Positions 10,913 to 20,950 of a DNA stretch of 64,000 nucleotides are shown here, piece after piece. This DNA comes from Taeniopygia guttata (Eukaryota > Chordata > Aves > Passeriformes > Estrildidae), in NCBI RefSeq assembly GCF_048771995.1, contig NC_133026.1, forward strand, positions 150,683,001 through 150,747,000, in the 5' to 3' direction. Each line of letters starts with the position of its first letter. Position 1 is the first letter of the stretch. The notes beneath the pieces are model-generated. The model had not been told where the DNA came from and ran no database searches. It saw only the letters and a program-made list of their open reading frames with translations. Both the position numbers and the translations under genes were made by a program.

Positions 10913-11009
10913 TGACTCACCAGGCTGGGCCAGGCGAGATCTGCTGCCTAAAAAGTGCCCCAAGGCCATGGGACGAGTCTGTCCCTCCCATACAGGACCA
11001 GCATAAAAG
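10913..11009 (+). promoter_or_regulatory. g4 core promoter
   Basis: TGACTCA at 10913-10919, the conserved aaaagtgccccaaggccatgggac stretch, and CATAAAAG at 11002-11009. The CACCC/GC box present in most copies is altered to ctcccatac. Confidence 0.85.
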
Positions 11010-11292
11010 CCAGGACAGAGCCTCTGTCCCTCACACACTTCTCCTGACACCTTCTCCTGCTGCTCCTGCAGACAACAAGGTGAGCATCATGCCCCTGACC
11101 CTCCTGCTCCTGCACCCCTGACTTCTCTCTTCCAGCACGCTCAGCCCCAGCTTCAGCAGCCCCCACACCTCCCCACAGCCCCACAACACCCTCCACACTC
11201 CCTCACTCCCCTGCATCACTGCCTTTTGCACTCCCACACGCCTGCCCTGCCTCACACCCCTCTTTCTTCCAGGCACCCTCCACTCCACACCC

Positions 11293-11631
11293 ATGGCCTG
11301 CAACACCCTCTGCCAGCCCTGCGGACCCACCCCGCTGGCCAACAGCTGCAACGAGCCCTGTGCCCTGCAGTGCCAGGATTCCCGCGTCATCATCGACCCT
11401 TCCCCTGTGCTGGTCACCCTGCCAGGACCCATCATGACCTCCTTCCCCCAGAACACCGCCGTCGGATCCACCTCCTCGGCTGCCGTGGGCACTGAGCTCA
11501 GTGTGCAGGGACAGCCCATCTCTGGTGGATTTGGTGGCTTTGGCTACGGCCTTGGCTACGGCCGTGGGTTTGGCTATGGGTTGGGAGGCCTGGGCTGCTA
11601 TGGCAGAAGAGGCTATGGCTACAACTGCTGA
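11293..11631 (+). CDS. Feather-type beta-keratin, copy g4
   Basis: 112 residues, the commonest form of the array: Cys at 3, 7, 10, 19, 23, 27, 102 and 112; VIIDPS at 32-37; beta-core 32-66; Gly/Tyr tail 78-112 ending RRGYGYNC. Exon 1 about 11035-11079, donor AAG/GTGAGC, intron 11080-11272 (193 bp), acceptor TTCCAG, leader 20 nt. AATAAA at 11784-11789, only 153 nt past the stop. The 3' UTR sequence ('gtggggcaggaaggc') belongs to the long class, so a deletion of roughly 280 nt is inferred. Divergent with g3 and convergent with g5. Confidence 0.97.
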   Translation: MACNTLCQPCGPTPLANSCNEPCALQCQDSRVIIDPSPVLVTLPGPIMTSFPQNTAVGSTSSAAVGTELSVQGQPISGGFGGFGYGLGYGRGFGYGLGGLGCYGRRGYGYNC

Positions 11632-11889
11632 GGGCCCCCAGCACACCATGTGGGGCAGGAAGGCACTGATGATGTGTCAAAGCCTTCTCCATGCAATGGG
11701 CTTTGGCTGGTCATCCTACTTGCACTTCAGCCTGGCCTTTCAGCCTTTAATTTGTTGCTTATGGCCTTTCAGTCTTCTACCTCAATAAAGTTTTCCTGTA
11801 TCACAAATTTTTCCTGCATCACGAGTCCTTCTTCTTTCTGATCCCAAGACCCTTCCAGTCTCACTCAGCTCTCAGCCAGGCTTTCAGAG

Positions 11890-12480
11890 TCCACTAGGGG
11901 TGGGTGAAAGAGTGCTCCAAGACCTCTTTTATTGTTTATTTCCCAGTTCTACTCCCCACTGGCACACTTTACTCTTCCAGTGCATCCCACAAATCCTTCA
12001 GCTACTAAATCCCAGACTTGGATACACTAAGACAGATCTATCCCTGCCTCTGGCCCAAGCCTCTCTGGGTGGTGTGTTCACTTTTGCTGGAGAGCAATTG
12101 CTTCTGTCCCTCATCCTCTTTCATGCCCTTCTACAGACCCTACGAAGCAGGTCCACGTCTTCCTTGTCTCTGTGGGCTCAGAGTTCAGCACAGAACTCTG
12201 ATTTTAGTACAGGAGAGCAGAAGCTGAGATTCCCCCATTCTCTTGTGCTGCTCACGCTGTGGGGATGAGCACAGGACACTGGGGGATTTCTGGTCAGTGA
12301 CTGCACATGGCTGGGGCACATCCCATCCAATAGCCAGTTTTTCACTCACCAACAAGCCAAGTGCTCCTCCTTGGGCCTGCTCTCAATCCCCTCCTCGCCC
12401 AGCCTTTATCCTGCTTGTTTGGGATTGCTCCAATCCAGGTGCGGCAGGTTCTGCTCCTCTGCTCTGGTGATATTGGAGAA
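11890..12480 (-). mobile_element. CR1 LINE ORF2 fragment, minus strand
   Basis: Reverse complement of the CR1 reverse-transcriptase C-terminal region: 'gcaggtccacgtcttccttgtctctgtgggctc' and 'gggcctgctctcaatcccctcctcgcccagcctttatcctgcttgtttgggattgctccaatccagg'. It is degenerate with no long frame. It lies downstream of g4 and abuts the promoter remnant at 12571-12740. Confidence 0.8.
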
Positions 12481-12570
12481 CTTTTAATCTCTGGGTTACT
12501 GGGAACAAGGAAAACAAGACTCTGCTGGAGAAGGTCAAGAGTATGGCATTGAGGATGATCCATGGGTGAA

Positions 12571-12740
12571 GGATTGGGACAGCCTTGGCCCATGACACTG
12601 GGACATTTTCCAGGCAGAAGTTGTTGCCTGGCACGGCTTGGTGAGTCATGAGGTTGCGCATGTTTTCTTTAAAATGCTCTGAAATTCCACGTTCTGCTCT
12701 TGAGGCCATGTCCATCTGACCTTGGTGATAACTTTAATGG
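12571..12740 (-). promoter_or_regulatory. Orphan keratin promoter remnant R1
   Basis: On the minus strand this matches the distal part of keratin promoters: a GGTCAGATGGAC block, 'gccatgtcc' and 'ctcttgagg', an intact TGACTCA (plus-strand TGAGTCA at 12642-12648), then the caggcagaag and ggacagcc stretch. The sequence then turns away before any TATA box and no keratin exon follows. CR1 sequence lies on both sides. The same fusion recurs at 18821-18978, 26632-26780 and 57724-57890, and partly at 49041-49145. Confidence 0.75.
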
Positions 12741-12749
12741 TTTGGTATT

Positions 12750-13210
12750 GGTTCCACAATGGGATGAGGGAAGGTGGACCAGTATCCTCCACCCGGATTT
12801 GTGCAAAACTTTTGTTCCTGTGTCACACAACATCCTTGTCTCTAAGCTGGAGTTGATGGTTGGACCTCTAGCTGGAGCAGGATGGTCTCACTCAAAAGTT
12901 GTGGTCACTGGCTCCATGTCCCAGAGTGGAGAACAAGGATTGGTGATGACCAACAGGGATTCACATTGGAACCATTGTAACTTCCCATCTTTGTCAGGGA
13001 TATGGTGAGTGGGTTTAAGTGTCCCCATGGCAACACTGGGGATAACGCCAAAGTGAGGGGTGTGGTTTATGGTCTGAGGGAAGGGATGGCTTCCAGAAGG
13101 TTCTGGATAGGCTATGGAGATGGGCTGGTGAGAAGCTCAAGAAGGTCAACAGGGCCAAGAGGAAAGTCCTGCACTTGCATTGGATCAATCCCAATAATGG
13201 ATGTTGGATG
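12750..13210 (+). mobile_element. CR1 LINE ORF2 fragment, plus strand
   Basis: Reverse-transcriptase region of CR1 in sense: 'gatttgtgcaaaacttttgttcctgtgtcacacaacatccttgtctctaagctgg', 'ggctccatgtccc', 'gaagctcaagaaggtcaacagggccaag'. It is interrupted by the LTR at 13217-13558 and resumes at 13565. It forms one arm of the g5/g6 inverted repeat. Confidence 0.8.
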
Positions 13211-13216
13211 GGTAAT

Positions 13217-13558
13217 TGACCTTCCCCCCCTCACACAGCCCCCTGAATAATCAGGCTAGCTCAGAGATCAGAGGCTGTGAGGGGAGGAATATCAGGAGAT
13301 GGCAAAGATTTCCAAAAGAGGCTCTTACCCCGAGATTGTTGGTTCAGCTCTCTTTATTCTGTGATGTCCTTGTGGAGAGCAGGGCAAAAGAGGCCGAACA
13401 GGAAATGTCAGGGGTCTATATAGACTTTGGACAGGGTGGGCTTCCCTGGCTCTCCACCAACCCTGTTCAGGCAGGAAGGAGGGATCCAGGGTTATCTTGA
13501 TCAGAGTCTCAGAGTCCCGGGGAAGGGGGCACAGAGTGCCCATGAGCTCACTGTAACA
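13217..13558 (-). mobile_element. Solo LTR, 6-bp target duplication GGTAAT
   Basis: A 342-bp insertion flanked by GGTAAT at 13211-13216 and 13559-13564. Read on the minus strand it starts TGTTACAG and ends GGTCA, with a TATA-like tctatatagacc and an AATAAA-type signal followed by a short R/U5-like part. Length, TG..CA ends and a 6-bp duplication suit an ERVK-like solo LTR. The paralogous site near 18300 in the other arm of the inverted repeat is empty, so it landed after that duplication and is comparatively young. Confidence 0.8.
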
Positions 13559-13564
13559 GGTAAT

Positions 13565-14100
13565 GAGCTAATTAACAGCATTCCTGAGGAGAGGCACTTG
13601 GAGTGTTGGTGGATGAAGAATTGGATGTGTCCTGGCCACGTGAATGAGCTGAGCAAAAGTCCCCCGTGTCCTGGGGTTATCACCCCACGGCCTGGCCAGC
13701 ACATTCTGCCCTTCTGCTGCACTCTGATGAGGCTGGATTTGTGTGTCCCACTCCAAGGACACAAAAAAAGGGAAGACGTGGGCCTCCTCCAGCAGATCTG
13801 GGAATGGCTTTAGGAGATGATGAGGGTCTGGAGGAACTGGTGCCCAGCCAAAGTGAGCACACCAGCCAGGAGGGCCTTGTGGCAGAGTCACGGACAGACC
13901 TGCGTTGGTGCATCCAGGCATGTGATCAAGCATCTGAAAAGTTACTGTGGGGCAATGGAAGAGCAAAGTGTACCAGTGGGTAATGGAATTGGGGAAATAA
14001 TTCCTAAAAGAGGTCTTGGAGCACTTTTCCAACAATCCCAACAGCCCCAAGAGCATTGGCTTAGTCTCAAAGTGTCTAAGGAGAAGAAAGAAGAGGGAGT
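13565..14100 (+). mobile_element. CR1 LINE ORF2 / 3' fragment, plus strand
   Basis: It continues the CR1 of 12750-13210: 'ggagaggcacttggagtgttggtggatgaagaattgga', then 'gggaagacgtgggcctcctccagcagatc' and 'gatgatgagggtctggaggaactgg', matching the end of the reverse-transcriptase frame. It runs to the g5 polyadenylation region. Confidence 0.75.
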
Positions 14101-14573
14101 CTTGTGAGGTTATGATGCAAGAAAGCTTTATTGAGGTAGAACAGAGAAAACTCAGGAGCAGCCAGTGGGAGGGAGCTGGTCTGAGGTGCAAGCAGGGCGA
14201 CCATCAGCCAAGGCCCCTTGCTTGTAGATGGTCTGGCCAGAGCATCAAGGCCTTCCTGCCCCACAGCGGAAGCAGCCAGGCAGAGGTGCCCAATGGTCGC
14301 TGGCTTGGGAGAAGGGATTTGTCCAGAGGGAGCTGGACAGAGCTGAAGGGACGACGCAGAGCAGGGAGTGCGAGAAGAGCAGGAACGGAGATGGGCCATG
14401 TTTGCAGGCAGCCCGGGCTGTCCCCTTGGCTACTGCCTTGCTGGTGGCCTGAGAACTGAAGCTGGAAGTGCTGAGCCAGTTTGAGAGCCTTGGCTCAGAG
14501 ATGTGTCCTCAATGCCTGAGATGTGTTCCAGGGAGTGGGTGGTTGTGTCAGGAGTGGTGCCAAGGAGGGGCCC

Positions 14574-14912
14574 TTAGCAGTTGTAGCCATAGCCCCTTCT
14601 GCCGTAGCAGCCCAGGCCTCCCAGCCCATAGCCAAACCCACGGCCGTAGCCAAGGCCGTAGCCAAAGCCACCAAATCCACCAGAGATGGGCTGTCCCTGC
14701 ACACTGAGCTCAGTGCCCACGGCAGCCGAGGAGGTGGATCCGACGGCGGTGTTCTGGGGGAAGGAGGTCATGATGGGTCCTGGCAGGGTGACCAGCACAG
14801 GGGAAGGGTTGATGATGACGCGGGAATCCTGGCATTGCAGGGCACAGGGCTCGTTGCAGCTGTTGGCCAGCGGGGTGGGTCCGCAGGGTCGGCAGAGGGT
14901 GTTGCAGGCCAT
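14574..14912 (-). CDS. Feather-type beta-keratin, copy g5
   Basis: 112 residues, CRPC, VIINPS (N35), tail ending RRGYGYNC. Leader 20 nt (the leader reads ..CGCACCC before ATG, where most copies have CACACCC); intron 14933-15107 (175 bp); TATA-type box 15179-15186; AATAAA 14127-14132, 442 nt past the stop, long-UTR class. From the coding sequence through the 3' UTR and more than 1 kb of flank it is nearly the same as g6 in inverted orientation, while the introns and promoters of the two differ clearly. Divergent with g6, convergent with g4. Confidence 0.97.
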   Translation of the reverse strand: MACNTLCRPCGPTPLANSCNEPCALQCQDSRVIINPSPVLVTLPGPIMTSFPQNTAVGSTSSAAVGTELSVQGQPISGGFGGFGYGLGYGRGFGYGLGGLGCYGRRGYGYNC

Positions 14913-15178
14913 GGGTGCGGTGTGGAGGGTGCCTGGAAGAGAGAGGGGTGAGAGGCAGGGCAGGGGTGAGGAGCTGGTAGGCGAGGGAGTATGGAGGCTG
15001 TTCTTGGGCTGTGGAGAGGTGTGAGGGCTGCTGAAGCTGGGGCTGAGAGTGCTGGCAGAGAGGGGCCAGGGGTGCAGGAGCAGGAGGGTCAGGGGCTTGA
15101 GGCTCACCTGGTTGTTGGCAGGAGCAGGATGGAGAAGGCGTCAGGACAAGTGTGTGAAGGGGAGAGGCTCCATGCTGG

Positions 15179-15275
15179 CTTTTATGCAGGTTCTGGATGG
15201 GCAGGACAGCGTTGTCCCATGGCCTTGGGGCATTTTTTAGGCAGCAGCTCTTGCCTGGCCCATCCTGGTGAGTCA
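15179..15275 (-). promoter_or_regulatory. g5 core promoter
   Basis: CATAAAAG (minus) 15179-15186; intact TGAGTCA 15269-15275. The GC/CACCC box is altered to gggcaggac. Confidence 0.8.
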
Positions 15276-15780
15276 TGAGCTGGGGAGTGTTTTCCTTCCT
15301 GATGTTCTGCAGTGTCATGTCTTCTTCTGTTTGTGTCCATGCAGCTCATAATTCAAGAGTTAGAGACCAGTGTGGGTTTTTTTGGTGACATCTATCAAGA
15401 CATGTAGAAGATTCAACCAAAGTTAAGGAGAACCTGAGTGTCATCAGTGAGGTCATGCCACATTGATGACATGACCCATTTGCATTCTTGCCTTCAATCT
15501 CAAGAAACTCGCAGATCTTTCAGCTTCTCCACATTTTGAGGACACCCCAATATTGTCATTGTCATGGTCTCCTTGCACTGCTCTTGGTCAACAATGTCCA
15601 TGTCTTGTTCCACTCTAGAGCCCCAACAGTGGCGGGGGACAGGAGCATCAACTCCTTCAGCTTGCTTGTATTTATTCTCCTACGTTACTTCTCCTGGTAA
15701 CTGCTGGAGAGTTTTATTCTGAAGAGTGCATGTCCACCTCGTGATCCACTTATGCTCCATCAAGACTACAAGGACCTTCC
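15276..15780. other. Divergent spacer between g5 and g6, left part
   Basis: No gene. B-type upstream flank: 'gacatgtagaagattcaacc' near 15395, 'ccttgcactgctcttggtcaacaatgtcc' near 15570-15600 and 'ctcctggtaactgctggagag' near 15690. Related sequence precedes g9, g12, g14, g18 and g19. Confidence 0.55.
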
Positions 15781-16420
15781 CTGCTAGAATGATTTGGTTG
15801 CCAAGGGAAGGGCAACTGGTGTCATCCTGAACTTCTGTCAGGGCTTTAACACGGTCTCAAGTAACATCTGTATCTCTGAACTGCAGGCACGTGGGTTCAA
15901 AGGTGGTCTGATGAATGGATGAGGAGCGGACAGAGAGTGATGGTCAGTGGCTCTCTGTGCGGGTGGAGATCAGTGATGAGGTCTCCAGGCCTCTGCCTTG
16001 GAGTGGTGGTTTTGAATACCTTGATCAAGGAGATGAGCTGTGAGATTGAGACCACCCTCAGCATGTTTGCAGGTGCCGGGAAGCAGACCACTGCAGTTGA
16101 TACAAGATCAATGAGTGATCCCATCAGGATGGACACTAGCAATGTTGAGAACATAAGAACCTCTTGTGGTTCAACAACTCCAAGTTCAAGGTCCTGCACC
16201 TGGGTTGGGACAGTCCCAAACATGAGCACACCTTTGGAGAGGAACTCCTTGAGAGCAATTCCACAGAGAAGAAATGCCGGTTCTGGTGGACCGAAATGAC
16301 ACAGCAATGTGAATTTTTAGCCCAGAAAAACAACCATATCCTGGGCCGCATGAAAACAGGGGTGGCCAACAGGAATGGCTGGGGGTCATTTGAAGACAGG
16401 AGAAAAGAGCCAAATTCTTG
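15780..16420 (+). mobile_element. CR1 LINE ORF2 fragment in the g5/g6 spacer
   Basis: CR1 reverse-transcriptase region in sense: 'cagggctttaacacggtctcaagtaacatctgtatctctgaa', 'gaaacataagaacctcttgtgg' type sequence and 'gggtggccaacaggaatggc'. A near-identical fragment lies inverted at 22170-22880 in the g7/g8 spacer. Shorter pieces occur near 29380-29520 and 37040-37120. Confidence 0.75.
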
Positions 16421-16577
16421 TTGGCTTTGTTTGCATCTTCTACATTCCTGAGTCAAAACAATACCAAACCCTTGGCCTGCATTGCTCACACTTAAAAGCC
16501 GCTGCCAAGGTCAGATGGACACAGCCTCAAGGGGATGGCATGGAATCACAGAATATCAGGAAGGAAAACACATCCCA

Positions 16578-16674
16578 TGACTCACAAGGCTGGGCTAGGC
16601 AGGTGCTCCTGCCTAAAAATACCCCAAGGCCATGGGACAAAGCTGTCCCACCCCATCCAGGACCAGCATAAAAG
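16578..16674 (+). promoter_or_regulatory. g6 core promoter
   Basis: TGACTCA 16578-16584; caaggccatgggacaaagctgtccc; CATAAAAG 16667-16674. GGTCAGATGGAC at 16509-16520. Confidence 0.85.
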
Positions 16675-16950
16675 CCAGGCCCGAGCCTCTCTCCCTCACA
16701 CACTTCTCCTGACGCCTCCTGCTCCTGCACCAACAACCAGGTGAGCCTCAATCCCCTGACCCTCCTGCTCCTGCACCCCTGACTTCTCTCTTCCAGCACG
16801 CTCAGCCCCAGCTTCAGCAGCTCTCACACCTCTCCACAGCCTCAAAACAGCCTCCACACAGCCTCGTCCTCCTGCATCACCATCCCTCACAACCCCACAC
16901 CCCTTTCCTGCCTCATCCCTTCTCTTCCAGGCACTCTCCACACCACACCC

Positions 16951-17289
16951 ATGGCCTGCAACACCCTCTGCCAGCCCTGCGGACCCACCCCGCTGGCCAA
17001 CAGCTGCAACGAGCCCTGTGCCCTGCAATGCCAGGATTCCCGCGTCATCATCAACCCTTCCCCTGTGCTGGTCACCCTGCCAGGACCCATCATGACCTCC
17101 TTCCCCCAGAACACCGCCGTCGGATCCACCTCCTCGGCTGCCGTGGGCACTGAGCTCAGTGTGCAGGGACAGCCCATCTCTGGTGGATTTGGTGGCTTTG
17201 GCTACGGCCTTGGCTACGGCCGTGGGTTTGGCTATGGGCTGGGAGGCCTGGGCTGCTATGGCAGGAGGGGCTATGGCTACACCTGCTAA
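16951..17289 (+). CDS. Feather-type beta-keratin, copy g6
   Basis: 112 residues, CQPC, VIINPS, tail ending RRGYGYTC. Exon 1 about 16700-16740, intron 16741-16930 (190 bp), leader 20 nt with a GCACTCTCC start. AATAAA 17729-17734, 440 nt past the stop, long-UTR class. The 3' half and flank mirror g5 (see 13000-14920 against 16950-18500). Upstream, a CR1 fragment ends about 150 bp before the conserved promoter. Convergent with g7. Confidence 0.97.
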   Translation: MACNTLCQPCGPTPLANSCNEPCALQCQDSRVIINPSPVLVTLPGPIMTSFPQNTAVGSTSSAAVGTELSVQGQPISGGFGGFGYGLGYGRGFGYGLGGLGCYGRRGYGYTC

Positions 17290-17789
17290 GGGCCCTCAGC
17301 ACCACCCCTGACACCAACCAGCCACTCCCTGGAACACATCTCAGGCATTGAGGACACATCTCTGGACCAAGTCTCTCAAACTGGCTCAGCACTTCCAGCT
17401 TCAGTTCTCAGGCCACCAAGCAAGGCAGTAGCCAAGGGGACAGCCCAGGCTGCCTGCAAACATGGCCCATCTCTGTTCCTGCTCTTCTCGCACTCCCTGC
17501 TCTGCATCGCCCCTTCGGCTCTGTCCAGCTCCCTCTGGACAAATCCCTTCTCCCAAGCCAGCGACCATTGGGCACCTCTGCCTGGCTGCTTCTGCTGTGG
17601 GGCAGGAAGGCCTTGATGCTCTGGCAAGACCATCTACAAGCAAGGGGCCTTGGCTGATGGTCGCCCTGCTTGCACCTCAGACCAGCTCCCTTCCACTGCC
17701 TGCTCCTGAGTTTTCACTGTTCTACATAAATAAAGTTTTCCTGCATCAAAACCTCACGAGACTCCCTCTTCTTTTTTCTCCTTAGACAC

Positions 17790-18500
17790 TTTGAGACTAA
17801 GCCAATGCTCTTGGGGCTGTTGGGATTGTTGGAAAAGTGCTCCAAGACCTCTTTTAGGAATTATTTCCCCAATTCCATTACCCACTGGTACACTTTGCTC
17901 TTCCTTTGCCCCACAGCAACTTTTCCGATGCTTGATCACACGCCTGGATGCACCATCGCAGGTCTGTCCGTGACTGCCACAAGGCCCTCCTGGCTGGTGT
18001 GCTCACTTTGGCTGGGCACCAGTTCCTCCAGACCCTCATCATCTCCTAAAGCCATTCCCAGATCTGCTGGAGGAGGCCCACGTCTTCCCTTTTTTTGTGT
18101 CCTCGGAGTGGGACACACAAGTCCAGCCTCATCAGAGTGCAGCAGAAGGGCAGAATGTGCTGCCCAGGCCGTGGGGTGATAACCCCAGGACATGGGGGGA
18201 CTTTTGCTCAGCTGATTCACATGGCCAGGACACATCCAATTCTTCATCCACCAACACTCCAAGTGCCCCTCCTCAGGAATGCTGTTAATTAGCTCATTAC
18301 TGATCCAACATCCATTATTGAAATTGATCCAATCCAGGTGCAAAACCTTCCCCTTGGCCCTGTTGACCTTCTTGAGCTTCACAGCAGCCCATCTCTCCAG
18401 GCTGTCCAGAACCTTCTGGATGCCATTCCCTCCTTCCAGACATTCAACCACACCACTCACCTGACTGTTATTCACATTATATCTTTGGGGATACACAACT
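17790..18500 (-). mobile_element. CR1 LINE ORF2 fragment, minus strand
   Basis: Reverse complement of the sequence at 13000-14050 without the LTR: 'ccaccaacactccaagtgcccctcctcagg', 'ggccctgttgaccttcttgagc', 'ggatgccattccctccttccag'. It is the second arm of the g5/g6 inverted repeat. The empty LTR site is around 18295-18305. Confidence 0.8.
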
Positions 18501-18820
18501 GTACGCTCCATGGCCCTGACAGAGATGCGAAGTGATAATGGTTGAACACGAGTCTCTGAGGCTCACCACTCATCCCTGTTCTCCACACACACACGGAGCC
18601 ATTGAGTCCTTCATAACTCTCTCAGTGAGACCATCCCACCCATTTCCTTCCTAACCAAATGAACATCAACATCCACATCCACCCAACATCCACATCTCTC
18701 CAGGTTAGAGACAAGGATGTTTTCTGGCAGAGGAACAAAGACTGTGCACAAGTCCAGGTACATGTTATCAGTCCTTCTTCCCTCATCCAGCAATGCTGGA
18801 GCCAATACAAACTCATCAAT
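18500..18820 (-). mobile_element. CR1 LINE ORF2 fragment, minus strand, outer part
   Basis: It continues CR1 towards its 5' side on the minus strand: 'ccatccc', 'ctctccaggttagagacaaggatg', 'cacaagtccaggtacatg'. These code, in the other sense, the YLDLC..F motif region of the reverse transcriptase. It runs into promoter remnant R2. Confidence 0.7.
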
Positions 18821-18978
18821 TCTGCTGCCAAATTCAGATGGACACGGCCTCAAGAGCAGGACATGACAATGCAAAGTTGTGGGAAGAAAAACCCTCCCAC
18901 TTATGATTTGCCAGGCTCTGCCCGGCAAAAGCTGCTGCCTGAAAAATTGCCCCGGGATAACCAGCCAAGGCTGTCCCA
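18821..18978 (+). promoter_or_regulatory. Orphan keratin promoter remnant R2
   Basis: Plus strand: TTCAGATGGACACGGCCTC, then 'gagcaggacatgacaatgcaaagttgtgggaag', the AP-1 position changed to TGATTTG, 'aaaagctgctgcctgaaaaattgcccc' and 'ggctgtccc'. No TATA box or keratin exon follows. Same fusion type as R1, R3 and R4, in opposite orientation. Confidence 0.75.
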
Positions 18979-19079
18979 AACCTCCAGCCATAGATTATCC
19001 TCAAAGACTGGGCTTCGGATCTTCCAAACCAGGATCTTGTCGTCCTTATTCCCAATAACTCACAGATTAAGAGTTCTCC

Positions 19080-19900
19080 CCTGTCACCAGAGAGGAGCTG
19101 AGGGGCAGAATCTGCTGCACCTGGATTGAAACAATCCCAAACATGCAGGATAAAGGCTGGGTGAGGAGGGGATTGAGAGCAGTCTCAAGGGGGAAGGATT
19201 TGGGGTGTTGGTGGATAAAGAATTGGACATGCCCTGACCATGTGCACTTGCAGACCAGAAACCTCCTGTGTCCTGTGCTCATCCCCACAGCGCGAGTAGC
19301 AGGTGAGCAGGGAATTCACAGCTTTTACCCATCTCTGGCAAGATTGGAACTGTGTGTTCAACTGTAGGGCTCCTATAATAAATAAACCTCACACACCTCC
19401 CATTTCTAATCACAACATGGATTCTTTGGTCCCCTCAAACTCTTGCTGTTCCCACACTCTTCTTGCTTCATTAAATCCATGTCTTTCTTCCACTGTAAAG
19501 CTCAGCACATCACCCAAATCAGATATCCTTATCTCTGAGGAGACAGGAAGTGTCAGTCTGCTAGAAACCCTTTTCTAGAAGTTCTTTTGCTGCAAGGATG
19601 CATGGCCATAATAAGAAAGACATGGACCTCCTGGAGCAGATCTCTTAGTGGGCTGAGGAGATGATGATGGGCTGGAGCAAGTGGTGTCCACCCAAAGCAA
19701 GCAACCACCTGGAGGGACTTGTGCCTGCATTAGTGTATCCAGGCCTGTGTTCTACAAAGAGAAAGGTTTGTGGGATGCACTGGAAGACCAAAGCATGCCA
19801 GTGAGTGGTAGAACTGGGAAAATAAATCCTAAAAGAGGTCTTGGTACACTTTTTAACCCCACTGATATCTACAATCCCGGCTTAGTGCTGAGTGAGACTG
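19080..19900 (+). mobile_element. CR1 LINE ORF2 / 3' fragment, plus strand
   Basis: 'gcagaatctgctgcacctggattgaaacaatcccaaacatgcagg', 'gggattgagagcagtctc', 'ggatttggggtgttggtggataaag', then after a 227-bp insert 'agacatggacctcctggagcagatc'. This matches the CR1 ORF2 end in sense. It is in the 3' flank of g7. Confidence 0.75.
19381..19607. repeat. 227-bp insert also found at 21927-22153
   Basis: The segment 'aataaacctcacac...ggatgcatggcc' interrupts CR1 and is flanked by ATAATA at 19375-19380 and 19608-19613. A copy of about 90% identity in the same direction lies at 21927-22153 in the g7/g8 spacer. Ends are not TG..CA and no known family was recognised. The AT-rich flanking repeat may be chance. 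Confidence 0.65.
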
Positions 19901-20251
19901 GAAATGTCTGGGAAGAAGAAAGAATGAGGAGTTACCGGAGGCTATGATGCAAGAAAACTTTATTGAGGTAGAAGAATGAAAGATCATCAGCATCTCAGTA
20001 GAAAAGAGCAGGCTGATGTGCAAGGAGGGGGACCATCAGCCAAAATCTGTTCCTTGCAGACGGTTTTTTCAGAGCAGCAAGGACTTCCAGCCCCACAGTG
20101 GGAGCACACCAGAGGTGCCCATTGGCCTCCAGCCTGGGAGAAGGCATTTGCAGCAGAGGGGACTGGACAGAGCCAAAGGGGCAAGGCAGAGCAGGGAGAG
20201 GGAGAAGAGGAGGCGGATGAGCCACGCTTGCAGGCAGCCTGGGCTGGCCCT

Positions 20252-20590
20252 TTAGCAGTTGTAGCCACAGCCCCTTCTGCCATAGCAGCCCAGGCCTCCC
20301 AGCCCGTAGCCAAACCCACGGCCGTAGCCAAGGCCGTAGCCAAAGCCACCAAATCCACCAGAGATGGGCTGTCCCTGCACACTGAGCTCAGTGCCCACGG
20401 CAGCCGAGGAGGTGGATCCGACGGCGGTGTTCTGGGGGAAGGAGGTCATGATGGGTCCTGGCAGGGTGACCAGCACAGGGGAAGGGTCGATGATGACGCG
20501 GGAATCCTGGCATTGCAGGGCACAGGGCTCGTTGCAGCTGTTGGCCAGCGGGGTGGGTCCGCAGGGTCGGCAGAGGGTGTTGCAGGCCAT
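20252..20590 (-). CDS. Feather-type beta-keratin, copy g7
   Basis: 112 residues, CRPC, VIIDPS, tail ending RRGCGYNC, which adds a ninth Cys at position 108. Leader 20 nt; intron 20611-20787 (177 bp); TATA-type box 20865-20872. AATAAA 19959-19964, 288 nt past the stop: the 3' UTR starts directly at sequence that in other long-class genes lies about 150 nt further on, so a deletion just after the stop is inferred. Divergent with g8, whose protein differs only at residue 111. Confidence 0.97.
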   Translation of the reverse strand: MACNTLCRPCGPTPLANSCNEPCALQCQDSRVIIDPSPVLVTLPGPIMTSFPQNTAVGSTSSAAVGTELSVQGQPISGGFGGFGYGLGYGRGFGYGLGGLGCYGRRGCGYNC

Positions 20591-20864
20591 GGGTGTGGTG
20601 TGGAGGGTGCCTGGAAGAGAGGGGGTGAGGTAGGATTGGGGTGTGGGGGTGTAAGAGCTGGTGTTGGCAGGATGAGGGAGTGTGGAGGCTGTTGTGGGGC
20701 TGTGGGGCTGCTGAGGTTGGGGCTGAGCGTGATGGCAGAGAGGGGCCAGGGGTGCAGGAGCAGGAGGGTCAGGGGATTGAGGCTCACCTGGTTGTTGGCA
20801 GGAGCAGGAGGAGAAAGTGTCAGAAGTGTGTGAGGGAGAGAGGCACTGGGCTGGCTTTTATGCT

Positions 20865-20950
20865 GGTCTGAAGGGGTGGGACAGCTTTATCCCATGGCCT
20901 TGGGGCATTTTGCAGGCAACAGCTCTTGCCTGGAACAGCTTAGGGAGTCA
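20865..20950 (-). promoter_or_regulatory. g7 core promoter
   Basis: CATAAAAG (minus) 20865-20872. The AP-1 position at 20944-20950 reads GGAGTCA on the plus strand, one base off consensus. GC box decayed to ggggtggg. Confidence 0.75.

Noticed and set aside
19976-20833. 285-codon open frame on the plus strand across g7
   Set aside because: It is the antisense of the g7 3' UTR, coding exon and intron, joined by chance.
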